A stretch of 46,476 nucleotides of DNA from Snowella sp. GTDB taxonomy: Bacteria; Cyanobacteriota; Cyanobacteriia; Cyanobacteriales; Microcystaceae. The translations under genes and the position numbers were made by a program. Below the pieces are notes generated by a model. It was not told the DNA's origin, ran no database searches, and saw only the letters and a program-made list of their open reading frames with translations. The number at the start of each line of letters is the position of its first letter. Position 1 is the stretch's first letter. The stretch is from the NCBI GenBank assembly GCA_003249095.1, contig QBMS01000050.1, positions 19,353 through 65,828 of the forward strand, read 5' to 3'. Positions 18,180 to 24,796 of the stretch are shown piece after piece.

Positions 18180-18314
18180 TTAAGATACTTGTTGACTTTG
18201 TTGACTTTCTTGGTTTACTTGATTGTTCTGGGAATCATTTTGGTTAGGAGACGGTTGTTGTTGCTCAGATTGCTCCTTTTGGCTCTGGTTTCCCTGATTG
18301 CTATTTTGGGGTTC
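18180..18314 (-). pseudogene. In-frame 3' continuation of the Gln-rich gene after the TAG
   Basis: Directly after the TAG the same frame reads EPQNSNQGNQSQKEQ, then SEQQQPSPNQND, and ends QQSQQVS with TAA at 18180-18182. Composition and repeat unit match the upstream part (NSNQGNQSQKEQ compared with NSNQSQNQGEQ). The frame and composition therefore continue through the stop. It is a decayed end, a readthrough extension, or a sequencing error at one base. Confidence 0.6.
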
Positions 18315-18614
18315 CTATTTTTGAGCATACTGCTGGGTTTGTTCCCCTTGGTTTTGGGATTGATTACTATTTTGAGACTCCTGAGATTGCTGTTGAACCT
18401 GTTCTCCTTGATTTTGGTCTTTTTGGAAAGGCCAGCTTATTTGAGCATATTGAACCGCGTCGGATTGATTAAATCCTTGAGTTGTTTGGGAATATTGGTT
18501 AGATTGTTGTTCCGTTCCTTGGGTAGAAACTTCACCTGCATTTACGGGCATAATTACCAGCGTTAAAACCGCAAAAAATACAACCGCTAACGTTAAAAAA
18601 GTCTTACGAATCAT
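18315..18614 (-). CDS. Gln/Asn-rich secreted small protein, ends at an in-frame TAG
   Basis: The 99-aa product begins with a clear signal peptide (IRKTFLTLAVVFFAVLTLV, cleavage near VNA-GE). A low-complexity mature part of Gln, Asn, Ser and Glu follows, with loose repeats such as SNQSQNQGEQ. No known domain is visible. The frame stops at a TAG at 18315-18317, but the same frame stays open downstream for 44 more Gln/Asn-rich codons to a TAA at 18180. This suggests the ancestral protein was about 144 aa and that a CAG codon mutated to TAG. It is monocistronic and convergent with the permease gene. Confidence 0.65.
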   Translation of the reverse strand: MIRKTFLTLAVVFFAVLTLVIMPVNAGEVSTQGTEQQSNQYSQTTQGFNQSDAVQYAQISWPFQKDQNQGEQVQQQSQESQNSNQSQNQGEQTQQYAQK

Positions 18615-18789
18615 TAAAAATTCTCCTGTATGAATGGGATTTGTAGCGCGTTCCTTCAGGTAAAATTATTGTCCTTACTTCCGTCTCTTGCGAACTACTT
18701 TCTATTGTGTGAAGAGATGAACGATTTCTTCTATCTGTTCTTACAATCCCATTTTAAATCCCTATTTACTTCACCCATTTGGGTGACTT

Positions 18790-19701
18790 TTAAGTGGACT
18801 TTAAAGATTGGGACATAGACATTCCTGCATTTTGCAAACGAACCACAACTTGAGTCTGCATTGCTGATTGCACCAATTTTCCAGTTGTCATAAAGGGACT
18901 TACTGGCACAATTTCTCCTACCACAGGAGCCGTATAAAGAGGATTGGCACTCGCAACTAGGGCAATATGCCGATCGCTGACCACTAATCCATGAGTCGGA
19001 TCGTAACCGCGCCAACCACCCCCAGGTAAATAGACTTCTGCCCAGGCGTGCAATTCCCAATCATCGGTTGCAAGATCTCCCTCTTGATAACCACTGACAA
19101 ATCGAGTGGCTAATCCGACTGCCCGACACGCTTCCATAAATAAAACCGTTAAATCCCGACAGGAACCTGTTTTATTCCGCCAAGTGATGCCCGCTTCCCA
19201 AGGATCTCCCGTTTCTCTGACGACATAACTACAGTTTTTATAAATATGCTGATTTAAGGCATTGAGAAAGGCTAAAGTATCTTGTTTTTCTTGGTGAAGA
19301 ATGTCCTGGGCTAAAGCTAAGGCGATCGCATCGGGTATGGCACTATAGGGTCGTAAATAGGACTGGAGTTGATGAAATAGAGAGTTTGGATAATCCATCG
19401 GCAACTTCAATGCCCAGGGTTCAAGGAGAAAATTAAAGGGATTATCGATATGGGTTTCAATCTCTGACTCGATTTCGAGAGCAAATTGTTCTGTGGGAGC
19501 CGTAAACCAAATTTTTTGTAAGCTATTGCCGTCTAAGTCATTAATCTCTGAAATACCGACGGGTTGAGGCGTGATTTTAATGAAAAAGTTATCTAGGGTT
19601 TGCCAACTATTAGAGCGGGGTCGGAGCCTAACAAGATGGGGTTTGAGGAATACGGGTTGATTGTAGGTATAACTCGTTTTGTGATGGATGTGATAGCGCA
19701 T
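18790..19701 (-). CDS. Transglutaminase-like protease-fold protein
   Basis: The 303-aa protein has the N-terminal beta domain typical of bacterial transglutaminase-like proteins (MRYHIHHKTSYTYNQPVFLK, LVRLRPRS). A papain-fold core follows with a full catalytic triad: Cys181 in TGSCRDLTVLF, His218 in ELHAWAEVYL, and Asp234 in RGYDPTHG. No signal peptide is seen, so it is probably cytoplasmic. Such proteins may be peptidases or crosslinkers; many sit next to alpha-E or circularly permuted ATP-grasp genes, but none is present here. Substrate unknown. Confidence 0.9.
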   Translation of the reverse strand: MRYHIHHKTSYTYNQPVFLKPHLVRLRPRSNSWQTLDNFFIKITPQPVGISEINDLDGNSLQKIWFTAPTEQFALEIESEIETHIDNPFNFLLEPWALKLPMDYPNSLFHQLQSYLRPYSAIPDAIALALAQDILHQEKQDTLAFLNALNQHIYKNCSYVVRETGDPWEAGITWRNKTGSCRDLTVLFMEACRAVGLATRFVSGYQEGDLATDDWELHAWAEVYLPGGGWRGYDPTHGLVVSDRHIALVASANPLYTAPVVGEIVPVSPFMTTGKLVQSAMQTQVVVRLQNAGMSMSQSLKST

Positions 19702-19776
19702 TGTATCAATGGTGGATTGTTTTCGATTGGAATATTTGGATTTTTGGGCGATCGCAATTTCCCCCTACGGTTGCCT

Positions 19777-20217
19777 CTAATTCCAAAATTCTTCCGTTAA
19801 TAATTGATCAATGTCTTCGCTAAACGGTAGGCGATCGGGAAAAATCGCATCATATTCCACACGCATATTTTTCAAAGCATCTTGATAGCACTCTTCGATA
19901 AGACTAACAAAATAATTACGTAAACTAGGAGAATCTCTCAAAATTTGCTTTAACTTATATTGAGTACGATTTAAGGTCACTTCCCAGCCGCGATAACAAT
20001 CGGGTAAAGACACATATCGCCGTTTCAGTGCGTGTTCAAATAACGTAATTAGATAATTTTCTAACTCCCGTTTATCGCTCCGAGTCAAACCTTCTACCTC
20101 TTCAATTAAATTGTCCCAATCTACTGCGTCATAATTTTTAGCCTTAAGCAGCGCGATATTTTCTTCAACCCAAAGGGCGAAGTCTTGATCATAGGTTTTG
20201 GTAGAGGATGTCATCAT
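19777..20217 (-). CDS. DUF29 family protein
   Basis: The 146-aa protein matches DUF29 across its length: YDQDFALWVEENIALLKAK, DWDNLIEEVEGLTRSDKREL, NYLITLFEHALK, and a C-terminal LPFSEDIDQLLTEEFW. DUF29 is a very common cyanobacterial family of unknown role, often near toxin-antitoxin genes. The ATG at 20217 is preferred because an AGGA lies nine bases upstream and because an earlier start would run into the opposite-strand antitoxin region. It is divergent from the VapBC-like pair. Confidence 0.85.
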   Translation of the reverse strand: MMTSSTKTYDQDFALWVEENIALLKAKNYDAVDWDNLIEEVEGLTRSDKRELENYLITLFEHALKRRYVSLPDCYRGWEVTLNRTQYKLKQILRDSPSLRNYFVSLIEECYQDALKNMRVEYDAIFPDRLPFSEDIDQLLTEEFWN

Positions 20218-20294
20218 AATTTTTGATCCTAATAGACTATGATAATTGATATATGTTAACCACAATCTTGGCGATCGCGCTGAGTATCTTTTCT

Positions 20295-20504
20295 ATGGTA
20301 GACCAAATCAATCTCGAAACCCGTCTAACTAATTTAGAAAAAATGGTTTGTGAGCTTCAAGCACAGGTCAATAAAAAAGAGAACACAGAAAATTGGCTAC
20401 AGAATCTTGTTGGTTCAATTTCTGACGAATCCGCATTTCTGGAAGCTTTGGAATATGGTCGAGTGTTTCGCCAATCGGATCGCCCTTTAGATAAACTTGA
20501 ATAA
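20295..20504 (+). CDS. Antitoxin of a VapBC-like pair
   Basis: The 69-aa protein has an N-terminal coiled coil (LETRLTNLEKMVCELQAQV), then a short C-terminal part (GSISDESAFLEALEYGRVFR) of the kind that wraps PIN toxins. It is only three bases upstream of a PIN-domain gene, the normal antitoxin-toxin layout. No recognised DNA-binding fold is visible. The ATG at 20295 is favoured; a start at 20253 would add a hydrophobic stretch unlike antitoxins. Confidence 0.7.
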   Translation: MVDQINLETRLTNLEKMVCELQAQVNKKENTENWLQNLVGSISDESAFLEALEYGRVFRQSDRPLDKLE

Positions 20505-20507
20505 TAC

Positions 20508-20945
20508 ATGACTAAATATCTATTGGATACTGATCATATCAGTTTTTTACAGCGTCGTTCAGGTTCAGAATTTCAAAAATTAACCCGACGAATGGCTAAG
20601 TATTCGATTAATGACTTTGCCTTGAGTGTCATTAGTTTACACGAACAAGTTGTCGGAGCCAATAGCTTTATCAATCGTTCTCAAACTAATATAGAACTAG
20701 CGCGCGGTTATCAATTATTACAAGAAATTTTAATAAGTTTCTCTAAATCCTTAATCTTACCTTTTGATACTAAAGCAATAATCCAATTCAATGATCTACG
20801 AACCCAAAAAGTTCGAGTTGCAACAATGGATTTGAGAATTGCCGCGATCGCGTTGTCTAATAATCTAATTTTATTAACCAGAAATAATCGTGATTTTAGT
20901 AAAATTCCAGCGTTAATAATAGAAGATTGGACAGTGAATTCTTAA
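20508..20945 (+). CDS. PIN-domain toxin (VapC family)
   Basis: The 145-aa protein is a PIN-domain ribonuclease: Asp7 in LLDTDHISF, Glu46 in SLHEQVVGA, Asp108 in VATMDLRIAAIAL and Asp129 in TRNNRDF form the acidic Mg2+ site. VapC toxins cut tRNA or rRNA when the antitoxin is degraded. All catalytic residues are present, so it is probably active. It is coupled to the upstream antitoxin and its stop overlaps the stop of the convergent Uma2 gene by four bases. Confidence 0.88.
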   Translation: MTKYLLDTDHISFLQRRSGSEFQKLTRRMAKYSINDFALSVISLHEQVVGANSFINRSQTNIELARGYQLLQEILISFSKSLILPFDTKAIIQFNDLRTQKVRVATMDLRIAAIALSNNLILLTRNNRDFSKIPALIIEDWTVNS

Positions 20946-21526
20946 TCAAAATTGATTTGCTCATACAAATCACCTAATCGAATCTCAAGAGCAATAGAAG
21001 CTAACAGAATTTTATCGTCAGGCTGATCATATTCCCGAAATAACCATTGGCGATCGCCCTGCTTAAGATACTGCTCTAAGTGTAGAGAGGATTGATCAAT
21101 TAATAAATATTCTTGAAAAGTTGGCAAAGTACGATAGGCCGCAAACTTTTCATCTCGGTCATAGGCTTTGGTAGAATTGGATAAAACTTCTGCTAATAAA
21201 AGAGGATTTGTCACCGTATCTTTGCGCCCCGATTGTAACTCCACAGGATTCTGAATTACCATCCCATCAGGATAGGTATAAAGTTGGTAATCGGGTATCC
21301 AAAGCCGTTGATCTGCCATAAAAACGCTGTAAGGCTTGCCCCTTAATCCAAACCATAACAACGCATTCAATGCACTAATTAATTGATTATGGACAGGAGT
21401 TCCACCAGTCATCGGGATAATTTCTCCATCAAGGTATTCATTACGAATATCGGAGTGAATTTCTAAATTCAAATACTCTTCAGGTGTATAGACTTTGGGC
21501 AGATTTAACGTAACAGTCATGGTCAA
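20942..21526 (-). CDS. Uma2-family (DUF820) putative endonuclease
   Basis: The 194-aa protein follows the Uma2/DUF820 pattern: YTPEEYLNLE, NEYLDGEIIPMTGGTPVHN, YTYPDGMVI and LLAEVLSNSTKAYDRDEKFAAYR. The fold is PD-(D/E)XK-like, with Asp in YPDG and Glu in LAEVLS. Cyanobacteria carry tens to hundreds of these and the biological role is unknown; links to mobile elements have been suggested. An alternative start two codons in (21520) is equally possible. Confidence 0.88.
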   Translation of the reverse strand: MTMTVTLNLPKVYTPEEYLNLEIHSDIRNEYLDGEIIPMTGGTPVHNQLISALNALLWFGLRGKPYSVFMADQRLWIPDYQLYTYPDGMVIQNPVELQSGRKDTVTNPLLLAEVLSNSTKAYDRDEKFAAYRTLPTFQEYLLIDQSSLHLEQYLKQGDRQWLFREYDQPDDKILLASIALEIRLGDLYEQINFD

Positions 21527-21580
21527 TTTCTCCTACTTGAGTGACAGAAAAAAGGACAATAGAGACTAAAGAGAGGAGTT

Positions 21581-22843
21581 CTAGATCTTGCCGTTGCCCT
21601 GTACAACTTGCTTGAGAGTGGTAAAAGTTTCCAGGCCGATTAAACCCCTTCTATGACCTTTTTGATTAGAAATTCCTAAAAATAACGATTCACCCTGCTT
21701 GGGATTACGGGTAAAGCGGGGAGAAGTATTAATATAAACCAATGCACTATCGATGCCCATCGCAAATTGACGGCTTTCTTGATAGGATTCGGTGGCAATA
21801 CAATCGGCGTGACCACTGCTGTAACGATTAATCCAGGCGATCGCATCGGATAAATGGGGAATAACTTTAAAGGCGATGGTTTTGTTTAAATAGGGTCGTC
21901 CCCACTCAACTTCCTTAGCAAGAGTCAAATAATTAGGGAATTCCTGACAAAGTTGTTCATCTCCGCGCAAATTAAACCCCTTTTCCTGAAGATTACTAAA
22001 TAAGCGCATCACCAGGGAACTATTTTGGGAAGGACTGAGTAACACTTTTTCAATCGCATTCACAGGGTCAGGTTCACTGGCATGACTATCTAAAATCATC
22101 CAACGGACTAATTCTAAATCCCCTTTAGCCGACCAGTAGAGGGCGCAGTTTCCCATCGCAGACTTCAGTACGGGAGCCGTCGCCAGATGATTAACCTGTT
22201 CGATCAAACTCGGACGACCATAGGGAATAATCAGATTAATGTATTGATCCTGGGTCACTAGAGCCTGAATCGAAGGCACATCATCACTGGATAAAATTTC
22301 TAAACACCCCGTCGGTAAATCGACTGAAGCCAAGGCTTCCTGAAGAATCTGGGCAATCACTAAATTAGAATGACTAGAAGCCCCACATCCCCTTAAAACT
22401 AAACTATTTCCAGTCTTTAAACAAAATCCCGCCGCGATCGCCCCCAATTCGGGAAAGACCTCATAGATCAGAGCAACCACACCGAGGGGCATCAATTGGC
22501 AATAGGTCTGGGAAGGATTGAGTTGATAGGGAGCATTCATCACCCGTTGAATGGGATCGGGTAATTCCACCAACTGCTCCAGTAGCTCAACCGTTGTCGC
22601 CAATCGCTCTGGGGTTAATTTCAGCCTATCTAGTAGATCTTCCGAGATGGCCATTTCCCGACTTACTTCCAGATCGAGGGTATTGGCCTCTAAAATTCGA
22701 TCAAAGGATTGGGCTAAGGCTTTGGCCATTGCCGAAATCCCCCGACTCCGTTCCGTTCCATTAACATTTCCGAGGGATAAAAAAGCTGAATGCGCTCGTT
22801 GTAGCGTTGTCAGCAAGAGATTTGGCGGATTATCTTGGGTCAT
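21581..22843 (-). CDS. ProA-like glutamate-5-semialdehyde dehydrogenase paralogue lacking catalytic Cys
   Basis: The 420-aa protein aligns with ProA (gamma-glutamyl phosphate reductase, proline synthesis) over its full length, e.g. MPLGVVALIYEVFPELGAIAA, LKTGNSLVLRG and RRGLIGLETFTTLK. The canonical catalytic segment R-P-x-x-C-N-A-x-E-T-L-L-V reads EPDPVNAIEKVLL here, so the nucleophilic Cys is Val261. The C-terminal FGLGAEVGIST-type stretch is also diverged (GESLFLGISNQ). Cyanobacteria often have two ProA copies; this looks like the divergent one and may not reduce gamma-glutamyl phosphate. The ATG at 22843 is chosen because a start farther upstream overlaps the preceding gene. Confidence 0.85.
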   Translation of the reverse strand: MTQDNPPNLLLTTLQRAHSAFLSLGNVNGTERSRGISAMAKALAQSFDRILEANTLDLEVSREMAISEDLLDRLKLTPERLATTVELLEQLVELPDPIQRVMNAPYQLNPSQTYCQLMPLGVVALIYEVFPELGAIAAGFCLKTGNSLVLRGCGASSHSNLVIAQILQEALASVDLPTGCLEILSSDDVPSIQALVTQDQYINLIIPYGRPSLIEQVNHLATAPVLKSAMGNCALYWSAKGDLELVRWMILDSHASEPDPVNAIEKVLLSPSQNSSLVMRLFSNLQEKGFNLRGDEQLCQEFPNYLTLAKEVEWGRPYLNKTIAFKVIPHLSDAIAWINRYSSGHADCIATESYQESRQFAMGIDSALVYINTSPRFTRNPKQGESLFLGISNQKGHRRGLIGLETFTTLKQVVQGNGKI

Positions 22844-22850
22844 GATGCTA

Positions 22851-23255
22851 TTATCGCCGATAGGCAAGCCAAATGGTATAGACAAAAAACGAAACCAGGG
22901 TTGTGCCGACCATTATTCCCAAAATCATACTCAGGGATGGTAGGGAATGCAATGCTAAAAATAACCATCCCATTAAAATCATTAAGATCAACCCCAGAAA
23001 AAGCGGAAAAGAACTATTATTTGTCTGCTGTAATGCTCGCCAACGATTTCCTGTCCAACGCCAGATTCGTTTATAGGGATAGGCTGACGATAATAGTTCA
23101 ATTTCTTGACGCTTTTCATCGATCGCAAAAATCTGTTGACAGCGATCGCAACCAAAGGCTTCGGTCAAGGTAATCGGTAAAAGACGACCCTTCCGCCGAC
23201 AAGGACAGGGGTAATCGTGATTAGAATCTAGCTTAATAGGCTTTTCAGAGCGCAC
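22851..23255 (-). CDS. Small membrane protein with Cys-rich N-terminal motif
   Basis: The 134-aa protein begins with a zinc-ribbon-like cytosolic part containing four cysteines (Cys17 and Cys19 in YPCPCRRKGRL, Cys36 and Cys39 in CDRCQQIF). Two membrane segments follow at about 84-103 and 107-130. It starts with GTG. The stop is seven bases before the ProA-like gene, so the two are probably one operon. It resembles a conserved cyanobacterial hypothetical family; function unknown. Confidence 0.7.
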   Translation of the reverse strand: MRSEKPIKLDSNHDYPCPCRRKGRLLPITLTEAFGCDRCQQIFAIDEKRQEIELLSSAYPYKRIWRWTGNRWRALQQTNNSSFPLFLGLILMILMGWLFLALHSLPSLSMILGIMVGTTLVSFFVYTIWLAYRR

Positions 23256-23506
23256 GAAGATATAAGGTAAATAAGAGAATATTAAGGAAATTAGAAAAAC
23301 AGTTTTTATATTTAGTTCTTGATATTCCTATAGTATAGTCACTCTAATTTATGATGGAAACTTGCTTTACGATTCCCCAGTCCCTGCGCAATTAGCGATC
23401 GCGGCTTCAAAATATTTTCATGACTATTTATAATTAATTTCATTAACCTATTGCCATCAAACTCCTGACTTTTGAAAATTTTATTGAAAATTATTCTCAA
23501 AAACTA

Positions 23507-23535
23507 TTGACATTAATTATCAATAGCTCTATGCT
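23507..23535 (+). promoter_or_regulatory. Sigma-70 promoter overlapped by a Fur box
   Basis: TTGACA at 23507-23512 and TATGCT at 23530-23535 are spaced by exactly 17 bases. TGACATTAATTATCA at 23508-23522 matches 12 of 14 fixed positions of the 7-1-7 Fur consensus TGATAATnATTATCA and overlaps the -35 box. A wider palindrome CTATTGA/TCAATAG (23504-23526) surrounds it. Fur with iron would block this promoter. Confidence 0.75.
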
Positions 23536-23541
23536 AAAAAA

Positions 23542-23614
23542 ATACGGTGTTCTACTCTCAAGGGTTAATTGAGGCGATCACCTTCTAGGGAAGTTCATGA
23601 TCGCCCACTTTTTT
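23542..23614 (+). ncRNA. Candidate Fur-regulated small RNA (IsaR1-like)
   Basis: A predicted transcript of about 70 nt starts six to seven bases after the TATGCT box and ends in the terminator at 23573-23614. It contains a first hairpin (CTCAA/TTGAG around GGGTTAA) directly followed by the terminator stem. No ORF of useful size lies inside. Size, promoter logic and iron context match IsaR1, the iron-stress-activated RNA of cyanobacteria, which is about 68 nt and Fur-controlled. I did not align it to known IsaR1 sequences, so the name is a hypothesis. It could alternatively be an attenuated leader of the gene at 23922. Confidence 0.6.
23573..23614 (+). terminator. Strong terminator of the candidate small RNA
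   Basis: GGCGATCA (23573-23580) pairs perfectly with TGATCGCC (23598-23605); an inner CTTC/GAAG can extend the stem. A run of six T follows after three bases (23609-23614). Confidence 0.8.
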
Positions 23615-23843
23615 GATCGTTTCTAAAAAGTGACTAACGAAGGAATCGTTCTTAGAGATTTTTCCAATTAAGTGGTGATAAGTCTCATATTTTGGAGTAT
23701 CTAGCAAAGAAGACTTCTGTTTTTTTCGTTAAATATGGAGTCTCAGCCTGGGCAAATGCGTCTTATCCGAGCCAGCCCTTGAGAAAGAAACGAGTCCATT
23801 GTTTCATGTTTCCCTTAAGTCAGTTTTATTTTTTATTAGTTTA

Positions 23844-23871
23844 TTGATAATAATTATGAATAAGCTACGCT
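23844..23871 (+). promoter_or_regulatory. Promoter with Fur box before the alpha/beta-hydrolase-like gene
   Basis: TTGATA at 23844-23849 and TACGCT at 23866-23871 are 16 bases apart. TGATAATAATTATGA at 23845-23859 matches 13 of 14 fixed positions of the Fur 7-1-7 consensus and covers the -35 box. The gene start is 50 bases farther on. Confidence 0.65.
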
Positions 23872-23921
23872 AGAAAATAAATTTAATCCATCATTCAATC
23901 AAACACAACCCAAGATTATCT

Positions 23922-24677
23922 ATGCCTACTATTCCTGATGTCCTTTGGTTAAATGTCAGTCCTGCCTTAAAACGCTTTAATTCTCGTCTAGCCGTCAGAT
24001 TTTCTCAAAAAACAAGGATAGGGCAGTGGGAATATTCCCAAACCCTAGATGAGCCTAATTCTTTCACAATAGCGTTAGCTCTTCTTGATCATTACTTACA
24101 ATCCTGTGATCATCCGATTCATCTGATCGGTCATGGAGCCAGTGGATTGTTAGGGCTACTCTACGCTCGTCAACATCCAGAAAATGTTAAATCTCTGACC
24201 TTACTTTCGGTGGGAGTCGATCCTTCAATTGACTGGCAAACCTATTATTATGAGCAAATTTATCACTTAAAATGTTGTCGCTCAATGTTAATGACTCAAA
24301 TTGCCTATGATCTGCTGAATTGTCGTTCTTACCATCATATTCAAGCAATGGTTAAGATTCTAGAGCAGGATTTACTGACATCTCTGTCCCTTCATACTCT
24401 CCTTAAACAGGTCTCTATTCCTCGTGAAGGAGTGACTGTTCCCCTCTTTATCGGTTGTGGTGGGAATGATCCTGTTATTAGCCCAAATCTTTTTTATGGT
24501 TGGCAAAATTGGTTAAAAGAAGGCGATCGTCATTGGTTATGTCCTCAAGGCAAACATTTTTTTCACCATGACTATCCTGATTTGTTGATGGAACAGATTG
24601 AAGATTTCTGGGTTTCATTGTCAGTACCGACAAACTATACCGCCCTGACGATGCTTTCTCATGCGCGCTTAAGCTAA
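23922..24677 (+). CDS. Alpha/beta-hydrolase-fold protein with altered nucleophile elbow
   Basis: The 251-aa protein has the alpha/beta-hydrolase layout: HPIHLIGHGASGLLGLLYA at 64-82, ARQHPENVKSLTLLSVGV, an acid loop GGNDPVISP, and a late His segment QGKHFFHHDYPD. The nucleophile elbow, normally GHSxG, reads GHGAS: Gly72 replaces the serine and Ser74 sits two residues later. It may be inactive as an esterase or use a shifted serine. A similar hydrolase-fold protein (IsiC) is encoded with isiA and isiB in some cyanobacteria, and the Fur box here fits an iron-stress role, but identity with IsiC is unproven. Confidence 0.75.
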   Translation: MPTIPDVLWLNVSPALKRFNSRLAVRFSQKTRIGQWEYSQTLDEPNSFTIALALLDHYLQSCDHPIHLIGHGASGLLGLLYARQHPENVKSLTLLSVGVDPSIDWQTYYYEQIYHLKCCRSMLMTQIAYDLLNCRSYHHIQAMVKILEQDLLTSLSLHTLLKQVSIPREGVTVPLFIGCGGNDPVISPNLFYGWQNWLKEGDRHWLCPQGKHFFHHDYPDLLMEQIEDFWVSLSVPTNYTALTMLSHARLS

Positions 24678-24727
24678 CAATCAATCTTTTTAGATTTTAG
24701 AGGTTTGGGTGGGGATAAAAATGGATC

Positions 24728-24771
24728 TTGCTCAACTATCCCCAGCTAAAGTAGAATGATAATCATTTTTA
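24728..24771 (+). promoter_or_regulatory. Promoter and Fur box of the second porin
   Basis: TTGCTC (24728-24733) and TAGAAT (24752-24757), 18 bases apart, can serve as -35 and -10. TGATAATCATTTTTA at 24757-24771 matches 12 of 14 fixed positions of the Fur consensus, and its core AATGATAATCATT is a perfect palindrome. The box overlaps the expected transcription start, so iron-bound Fur should repress. Confidence 0.7.
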
Positions 24772-24796
24772 TCTTTTCCCGTTTATTTGATTAATT

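Noticed and set aside
18771-18786. Hairpin TCACCC-N4-GGGTGA as terminator of the transglutaminase-like gene
   Set aside because: On the minus strand no T-run follows; on the plus strand there is a short T-run but no gene that needs it.
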